DNA of 30,461 nucleotides from Actinomycetes bacterium (GTDB taxonomy: Bacteria; Actinomycetota; Actinomycetes; Actinomycetales; Cellulomonadaceae): positions 1 to 30,461 of the forward strand of contig JAEWOA010000193.1 in the NCBI GenBank assembly GCA_023461115.1, in the 5' to 3' direction. This document shows, in pieces, positions 25,946 through 30,461 of this stretch. Both the position numbers and the translations under genes were made by a program. Positions within the stretch are counted from its first letter, which is position 1. The number at the start of each line of letters is the position of its first letter. The notes beneath the pieces were generated by a model that did not search any database, was not told the origin of the DNA, and saw only the letters and a list, made by a program, of their open reading frames with translations.

Positions 25946-26959
25946 GTGGGTGTGACGGCGGACGGCCTCACCGTGGGCTACGCGGCCATGTTGGAGCAGT
26001 TCCATCCCACCGAGGTGGTCGAGCTCTCCGCGTACGCCGAGGAGCACGGCTTCAGTGGCGTCATGGCGGCCGACCACTACCAGCCGTGGGTCCCGCAGCA
26101 GGGGCACGCCGCGTTCGTCTGGAACGTGTTGACCGCGCTCGGCGAGCGCACGCGCGGCGACCTGGGCCCCGGCGTCACGTGCCCGTCGTTCCGGTGGCAC
26201 CCGGCGATGGTGGCGCAGGCGTCGGCCACGCTCGCCGCGATGTACCCGGGCCGGCACTGGCTGGGCCTGGGCTCGGGGGAGGCTCTCAACGAGCACATCA
26301 CCGCGGGCTACTGGCCCGAGGCGCCCGAGCGCATCAACCGCATGTTCGAGGCCATCGAGATCATCAAGAAGCTGTTCGACGCCTCGCTCGCGGGCAAGGA
26401 CGTCAAGCACTCCGGCCAGTTCTTCAAGCTCGAGACCACGCGGCTGTGGACCATGCCGCAGACCGCGCCCGAGATCCTCGTCGCGACCGCAGGCCCGGTG
26501 ACCGCCAAGCGCGCGGGCCGGCACGCCGACGGCCTGATCACCGTGGGCGCGCCGCTCGAGAAGATCTCGGGGCTGTTCGGCAAGTTCGATGAGGGCGCCC
26601 GCGAGGCCGGCAAGGACCCGTCGACCATGCCCAAGGTGCTCCAGCTCCACCTCTCGTGGGCCGCGACGGACGAGGAGGCGCTCGCGAACGCGCTCACCGA
26701 GTGGCCCAATGGAGGCATGAAGTTCCCGAAGGGCGACATCCGCTCGCCGTTCGAGTTCGAGCAAATGGCCAAGCTGGTGCGGCCCGAGGACTTCGAGGGC
26801 CGCATGGTCATCTCGGCGGACCCGGACGTGCACCGCGCCGAGATCCAGAAGTTCGTCGACCTGGGCTTCGACCGCATCTACCTGCACAACGTGGGCCGCA
26901 ACCAGCGCGAGTGGATCGAGACGTTCGGGGCCGACGTGCTGCCCAAGCTGGTGCGCTGA
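25946..26959 (+). CDS. LLM-class F420-dependent oxidoreductase (FGD-like)
   Basis: A TIM-barrel flavin/F420 oxidoreductase of 337 residues. It aligns along its length with F420-dependent glucose-6-phosphate dehydrogenase: SDHFQPW appears as AADHYQPW, then GVTCPSFRWHPAMVAQASATLAAMYPGRHWLGLGSGEALNE, VATAGPVTAKRAGRHADG and a final LHNVGRNQREW. It uses reduced or oxidised deazaflavin F420. The exact substrate need not be glucose 6-phosphate. GTG 25946 has AAGGAGA five bases upstream, and TAGGGT at 25865-25870 is a possible -10 box. It abuts cofE with no gap, so the two are an F420 operon. Confidence 0.9.
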   Translation: MGVTADGLTVGYAAMLEQFHPTEVVELSAYAEEHGFSGVMAADHYQPWVPQQGHAAFVWNVLTALGERTRGDLGPGVTCPSFRWHPAMVAQASATLAAMYPGRHWLGLGSGEALNEHITAGYWPEAPERINRMFEAIEIIKKLFDASLAGKDVKHSGQFFKLETTRLWTMPQTAPEILVATAGPVTAKRAGRHADGLITVGAPLEKISGLFGKFDEGAREAGKDPSTMPKVLQLHLSWAATDEEALANALTEWPNGGMKFPKGDIRSPFEFEQMAKLVRPEDFEGRMVISADPDVHRAEIQKFVDLGFDRIYLHNVGRNQREWIETFGADVLPKLVR

Positions 26960-27739
26960 ATGGCCGAGCTGCGCGTCTGGGCGCCCGCGGGCCTGGGCGA
27001 GGTCCAGCCGGGCGACGACCTCGTCGGGCTGCTCGTGGCGCTCCTGCGTGACGACGCCGCCGCGCAGCCGGACCACACGCTCGTCGACGGCGACGTCCTG
27101 GTGCTCACGTCCAAGGTGGTGAGCAAGGCCGAGGGGCGCGTGGTGCCCGCCGACGACCGCGAGCAGGCCATCACGGACGAGACCGTGCGCGTGGTCGCGA
27201 CCCGCGAGCACCCGGGCGGCGTGACGCGGATTGTCGAGAACCGGCTGGGCCTGGTCATGGCCGCCGCGGGCGTCGACGCCAGCAACACCCCCGAGGGGAC
27301 CGTCCTGCTGCTCCCGGCCGACCCCGACGCGTCCGCCCGCACCGTGCGCGCGGGGGTGCAGGCCGCGTTCGGCGTGCGCGTGGGCGTGCTCGTCACGGAC
27401 ACCGCCGGGCGGCCGTGGCGCGACGGCGTCACCGACATCGCGATCGGCGCCGCGGGCGTGCGCGTGCTCGACGACCTCCGCGGCCAGGCCGACTCGTTCG
27501 GCCGGCCCCTGACCATGACGGTCGCGGCGGTGGGCGACGAGCTCGCGGCCGCCGCGGAGCTCGTCAAGGGCAAGGCGGACGGGCTGCCGCTCGCGGTGGT
27601 CCGCGGCGCGGGCCGGCACGTGGGCGCCGACGACGGCCCCGGCGCGCGCGTGCTCGTCCGGCTCGGGGACGCCGACATGTTCCGCCAGGGCTCGGCCGAG
27701 GCGTACGCGCAGGGCTGGAAGGACGCGCTGGGCGAGTGA
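26960..27739 (+). CDS. cofE: Coenzyme F420-0:L-glutamate ligase
   Basis: A single-domain CofE protein of 259 residues that adds glutamate(s) to F420-0 using GTP. Visible motifs are VLVLTSKVVSKAEGRVV (near 48-64), VTRIVENRLGLVMAAAGVDASN, DTAGRPWRDGVTDIAIGAAGV, and LVKGKADGLPLAVVRG. Mycobacterial FbiB carries an additional C-terminal reductase domain, which is absent here. The ATG directly follows the stop of the FGD-like gene (TGAATG). The other known F420 gene in the window is the start of cofC at the right edge. Confidence 0.93.
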   Translation: MAELRVWAPAGLGEVQPGDDLVGLLVALLRDDAAAQPDHTLVDGDVLVLTSKVVSKAEGRVVPADDREQAITDETVRVVATREHPGGVTRIVENRLGLVMAAAGVDASNTPEGTVLLLPADPDASARTVRAGVQAAFGVRVGVLVTDTAGRPWRDGVTDIAIGAAGVRVLDDLRGQADSFGRPLTMTVAAVGDELAAAAELVKGKADGLPLAVVRGAGRHVGADDGPGARVLVRLGDADMFRQGSAEAYAQGWKDALGE

Positions 27740-27770
27740 CTCGGCTGGTCGGGGCAGGCACGATGTGCGC

Positions 27771-28943
27771 ATGAGCCGTGGAGCGCGCTGGGGAGTCGTC
27801 GCGGTCGTCTTCGCCGCCGTGAGCGTGGCGCTCGTGTGGGCGTTGACGCAGTCCGCCTCGCCCGAGGCCCCCTCGTCGACGAGCACCCCCACGACGCCCG
27901 CTCCGAGCCCCACCGGCGAGGCCTGGACCCTCGAGCAGAAGGTCGGGCAGCTCTTCGTCGTCGGGGTCGATGTGAGCCAGCAGTCGCCCGCGAGCCGGGC
28001 GGCGATCGTCGACGACCACGTCGGCAACCTGTTCCTGCACGGCCGCTCGGACGCGCCCGCCGCGGACGTGCGCGCGCTCGTCGAGGAGTACACCTCGCTC
28101 GCCGGGCCGGAGACGACCGGCGGGGTGGCCATGCTCGTCTCGACGGACCAGGAGGGCGGCCAGGTCCAGGTGCTGCAGGGCCCGGACTTCCCGCCGATCC
28201 CGCCCGCCACCGAGCAGGCCGAGCTGGGCGCCGACGACCTGCACGCGCAGGCGCTCGAGTGGGGGCGCCAGCTCGCGGCGGTCGGCGTGAACCTCAACCT
28301 CGCGCCCGTGATGGACCTGGTGCCCGACGGGACGCAGGCGCAGAACCCGCCGATCGGCGCGCTGGACCGCAACTACGGCACGACGCCCGAGTCGGTCGAG
28401 ACGCACGCCAACGCCTTCGCCGCCGGGATGCGCGAGGCCGGCGTCGCGGTCGCCGTCAAGCACTTCCCGGGACTGGGCCGCGTCACTGCCGACACCGACT
28501 CCAGCGAGGGCGTCACCGACACCGTGACCACGGCCGACGACGAGGCGATCGAGGTGTTCCGCTCGGGTATCGACGCCGGCGCAGAGCTCGTCATGGTCTC
28601 CACCGCGGTGTACACGCAGATCGACGACTCGGTGCCCGCCGCGTTCTCGTCGGACATCGTCACCGGCCTGCTGAAGGGCGCGCTCGGGTTCCGTGGGCTC
28701 GTGATCACCGACGACGTCTCGGGCGCCGAGCAGGTGCGGTCGTGGTCACCGGGGGACCGGGCGATCGCCGCGATCGACGCGGGCGTGGACCTCGTGCTCG
28801 TCTCGAAGGACCCGACGGTCGCGTCCGAGATGGTCCAGGCGGTCGTCGCACAGGCCGGCGCGGACCCCGAGTTCGCGGCCAAGGTCGACGCGGCGTGGCA
28901 GCGCGTCGTGGCCGCGAAGGCCAGCCTGCTCGAGCAGGGCTGA
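27771..28943 (+). CDS. Exported glycoside hydrolase family 3 protein (NagZ-like)
   Basis: The protein has 390 residues. A basic N-terminus and one hydrophobic helix (about 7-26) export or anchor it. There is no lipobox cysteine, and a Ser/Thr/Pro linker (29-50) follows. The rest is a GH3 barrel: KVGQLFVVG, STDQEGG (near 125), KHFPGLGR (230-237) and VITDDVS (D314/D315, nucleophile region). In NagZ-type N-acetylglucosaminidases an Asp-x-His dyad follows KHFPGHG. Here the positions read D241-T-D243 and the second histidine of the motif is L235, so the usual acid/base His is missing. The ATG is preceded by CACGATGTGCGC, a possible leaderless start, or GTG 27765 is used. It converges on the next gene with an 18-base gap. 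Confidence 0.85.
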   Translation: MSRGARWGVVAVVFAAVSVALVWALTQSASPEAPSSTSTPTTPAPSPTGEAWTLEQKVGQLFVVGVDVSQQSPASRAAIVDDHVGNLFLHGRSDAPAADVRALVEEYTSLAGPETTGGVAMLVSTDQEGGQVQVLQGPDFPPIPPATEQAELGADDLHAQALEWGRQLAAVGVNLNLAPVMDLVPDGTQAQNPPIGALDRNYGTTPESVETHANAFAAGMREAGVAVAVKHFPGLGRVTADTDSSEGVTDTVTTADDEAIEVFRSGIDAGAELVMVSTAVYTQIDDSVPAAFSSDIVTGLLKGALGFRGLVITDDVSGAEQVRSWSPGDRAIAAIDAGVDLVLVSKDPTVASEMVQAVVAQAGADPEFAAKVDAAWQRVVAAKASLLEQG

Positions 28944-28961
28944 CCGGCCCGCGCCCTAGGG

Positions 28962-29531
28962 TCAGGTGCCCTTGGCGGCGGCCTTGGCCGCCTTCTTCGT
29001 CGCGCGCACCGCGGCCAGCGACTCGGGATCGGTGACGTCCGCGATCGAGCGCCGCGAGCCCTGCTCGCCGTACGCGCCGGCAGCCTCGCGCCAGCCCGCG
29101 GGCTCGACGCCCCGCTGCTTGCCGAGCAGCGCGACGAAGATGCGCGCCTTCTGGTCGCCGAAGCCGGGCAGGGCCTTGAGGCGCCGCAGGACCGTCGCGC
29201 CGTCCGGGTCGCCGTCCGTCCAGAGCCGGGTGACGTCGCCGTCATACAGCTCGACCACCGACTGCGCGACCGCCTGGATGCGTCCCGCCATCGAGCCGGG
29301 GTAGCGGTGCACCGCGGGCGGCGTCGCGCACAGCGCGCCGAACTGCTCGGGGTCCGCCTCGGCGATCGCGTGCGGGTCCAGCGAGCCCAGGCGGTCCTTG
29401 ATCTTCGCCGGGCCGGCGAACGCCGTCTCCATCGGAACCTGCTGGTCGAGCAGCATGCCGGTGAGCAGGGCGAACGGGTCTTCTTCAAGGAGTCGGTCGG
29501 CGTCGGGGTCACCGGTCAGCCACAGCGTCAT
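28962..29531 (-). CDS. HhH-GPD-type base-excision DNA repair protein
   Basis: The protein has 189 residues. A helix-hairpin-helix lies at KALPGFGDQKARIFVALL, preceded by the MLLDQQVPMETAFAGP segment typical of a group of actinobacterial HhH-GPD proteins. There is no iron-sulfur cysteine cluster, unlike endonuclease III or MutY. The C-terminal tail is lysine/alanine-rich (ATKKAAKAAAKGT) and may bind DNA. ATG 29531 has GGAAGGATGG upstream. The glycosylase activity is inferred from the fold, and the catalytic Asp was not located with certainty. Confidence 0.85.
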   Translation of the reverse strand: MTLWLTGDPDADRLLEEDPFALLTGMLLDQQVPMETAFAGPAKIKDRLGSLDPHAIAEADPEQFGALCATPPAVHRYPGSMAGRIQAVAQSVVELYDGDVTRLWTDGDPDGATVLRRLKALPGFGDQKARIFVALLGKQRGVEPAGWREAAGAYGEQGSRRSIADVTDPESLAAVRATKKAAKAAAKGT

Positions 29532-29566
29532 CGGTCCATCCTTCCATCCGGTGGCACGAGTGCACG

Positions 29567-29866
29567 TCAGCGGCGGTGACGCCCAGCTGGCCGCCGGGCT
29601 GTCCGCCGGCGGGCCGCCCACGACTTGCACGCCCACCTCGTGAGTTCGGTCGCGACCGTGGCGGCCCAGTCAACGCATGCGGACCTGACGGGGACGCCGC
29701 CCAACACAGACACGAGTAAGCCCATAACGGGCGCGACCACGATGTCTGCGAGAGCCTGCGCGGCGCGGTGACTCATGCCCTGTTTGTTGACGGCGACCGA
29801 CGGCGGCGGACAGTCGCTGCCCGTGGTGTGCGGAGCGCGGGTCGGGCGAGCGTTCGACGTGTTCAT
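29567..29866 (-). CDS. Possible small hypothetical protein
   Basis: A 99-residue open frame from ATG 29866 with high GC at third codon positions by inspection. It has one hydrophobic stretch (about residues 42-58, DIVVAPVMGLLVSVLGGV) followed by a basic C-terminus rich in Arg and Trp. The ribosome binding site is weak (CAGGC close to the ATG), and no family is recognised. It may be a real small membrane protein or a chance frame. Confidence 0.35.
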   Translation of the reverse strand: MNTSNARPTRAPHTTGSDCPPPSVAVNKQGMSHRAAQALADIVVAPVMGLLVSVLGGVPVRSACVDWAATVATELTRWACKSWAARRRTARRPAGRHRR

Positions 29867-30186
29867 GCCTGTGTGCTGACGGGGCGCCGCGATGGCGACC
29901 AACGAGACCACTTGGCAACCTGGATCGGCAGTCTCTCGGCGCAGGTTCGTCCTCGCACACGAGCCGACTCGACTGTGGGCGACCGCGTTCCGGACCCGGC
30001 CGTTGGACGAGGGGTGTCAGTCGATTGCTCATGCTGTCAGCACTTTGACACCTCACGGGTTGGCGCTCGCGTCGTGCGGCGGCAGTTCGCGAGCTGCGGC
30101 GCTCATCCTCCCCGACGCGCCGCGGCGCGCGAGAGGGCCGTGCGTGAGGGCGGACAATGGCGGGGGTCGTCGAGGGGAGGTCGTGC
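29867..30186. other. Stretch without a convincing gene upstream of cofC
   Basis: Open frames on both strands here are Arg/Ala/Ser-rich and lack ribosome binding sites. It does hold repeat words: TGTCAG at 30015-30020 and 30035-30040, and the inverted pair GGTGTCA (30013-30019) and TGACACC (30046-30052). The latter includes a TTGACA at 30045-30050 with no matching -10 box. GACAAT at 30153-30158 is a possible -10 for cofC. Confidence 0.4.
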
Positions 30187-30461
30187 GTGTCCGACGAGGT
30201 GCGCTGGGCGGTGGTCGTGCCGGTGAAAGTCGCGCGCGCGGGCAAGACGAGGCTCGCGGGCGCCCTGTCCGACGACGGACGCGCCGCTCTGGTCCGGGCG
30301 ATGGCGCTGGACACGGTGGCGGCTGCGCGGACCGCCCGGAGGGTCACGCGCGTGGTCGTCGTCACGGCGGACGACGAGCTGCGGGCCGCGCTCGCTGCGC
30401 CGGCACCGGACGGCCACGCGCCCGTGACGTGCGCCGACGAGCCGGCCGACCAGGCGGGCGC
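30187..30461 (+). CDS. cofC: 2-phospho-L-lactate guanylyltransferase (5' part)
   Basis: The gene is cut by the right edge and 91 residues are visible. The nucleotidyltransferase start WAVVVPVKVARAGKTRLAG is followed by LVRAMALDTVAAA and RVVVVTADDELRAAL, the pattern of CofC/FbiD. That enzyme makes the activated phospho-lactate or phosphoenolpyruvate intermediate of F420 biosynthesis. GTG 30187 has GGGGAGG six bases upstream. Together with cofE and the FGD-like gene it shows that the organism makes and uses F420. Confidence 0.88.
   Translation, partial: MSDEVRWAVVVPVKVARAGKTRLAGALSDDGRAALVRAMALDTVAAARTARRVTRVVVVTADDELRAALAAPAPDGHAPVTCADEPADQAG

Noticed and set aside
29768..30226. Plus-strand 152-residue open frame
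   Set aside because: Its composition is Arg/Ala/Ser-rich, it has no ribosome binding site, and it overlaps the well-supported cofC start in another frame.

Overview
The window is very GC-rich actinobacterial chromosome. I infer a Micrococcales species close to Cellulomonas, because of the paired clpP genes next to tig and clpX, coenzyme F420 genes, many GTG starts, leaderless promoters, and an HpaD that carries all the active-site residues I recall from the Brevibacterium fuscum enzyme. The genus is an inference.

Layout. (1) 1-7461: a tightly packed plus-strand operon for homoprotocatechuate (3,4-dihydroxyphenylacetate) meta-cleavage. It holds the end of a ThDP-dependent enzyme, a fused FAH-RraA protein, a GntR regulator, then hpaE, hpaD, hpaH and hpaI. 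A strong hairpin at 7468-7508 closes it. Ring cleavage (HpaD), aldehyde oxidation (HpaE), isomerisation/decarboxylation (FAH-RraA), hydration (HpaH) and aldol cleavage (HpaI) would give pyruvate and succinic semialdehyde. No HpaF isomerase is visible. (2) 7534-12903: an accessory region that looks less GC-rich by eye. It has three minus-strand membrane or membrane-associated protein genes and a divergent gene joining a helix-turn-helix, a coiled coil and a glycine-rich membrane segment. After these come a broken gene fragment and a transposase relic with frameshifts and a stop. The region abuts the 3' end of tRNA-Gly (13114-13184). (3) 13430-18226: the protein quality-control block tig, clpP1, clpP2, clpX, each unit bounded by strong hairpins, then a leaderless chorismate mutase. 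(4) 18437-24185: a baeRF/Rv2629-like hibernation-factor homologue faces a minus-strand valS-acyl-CoA synthetase operon. Five perfect-period 19-bp repeats lie between the converging genes. (5) 24243-25850: a CGNR zinc-finger regulator divergent from an EamA exporter, with a dyad operator candidate between them. (6) 25946-30461: F420-related genes (an FGD-like oxidoreductase, cofE, and the start of cofC), interspersed with a GH3 protein, an HhH-GPD repair protein and a poorly coding stretch.

The strongest candidates for something undescribed are the divergent HTH/glycine-rich-membrane gene and EcsC-like gene pair (9423-11577), the FAH-RraA fusion with both catalytic motifs intact, and the tandem 19-bp repeat family.
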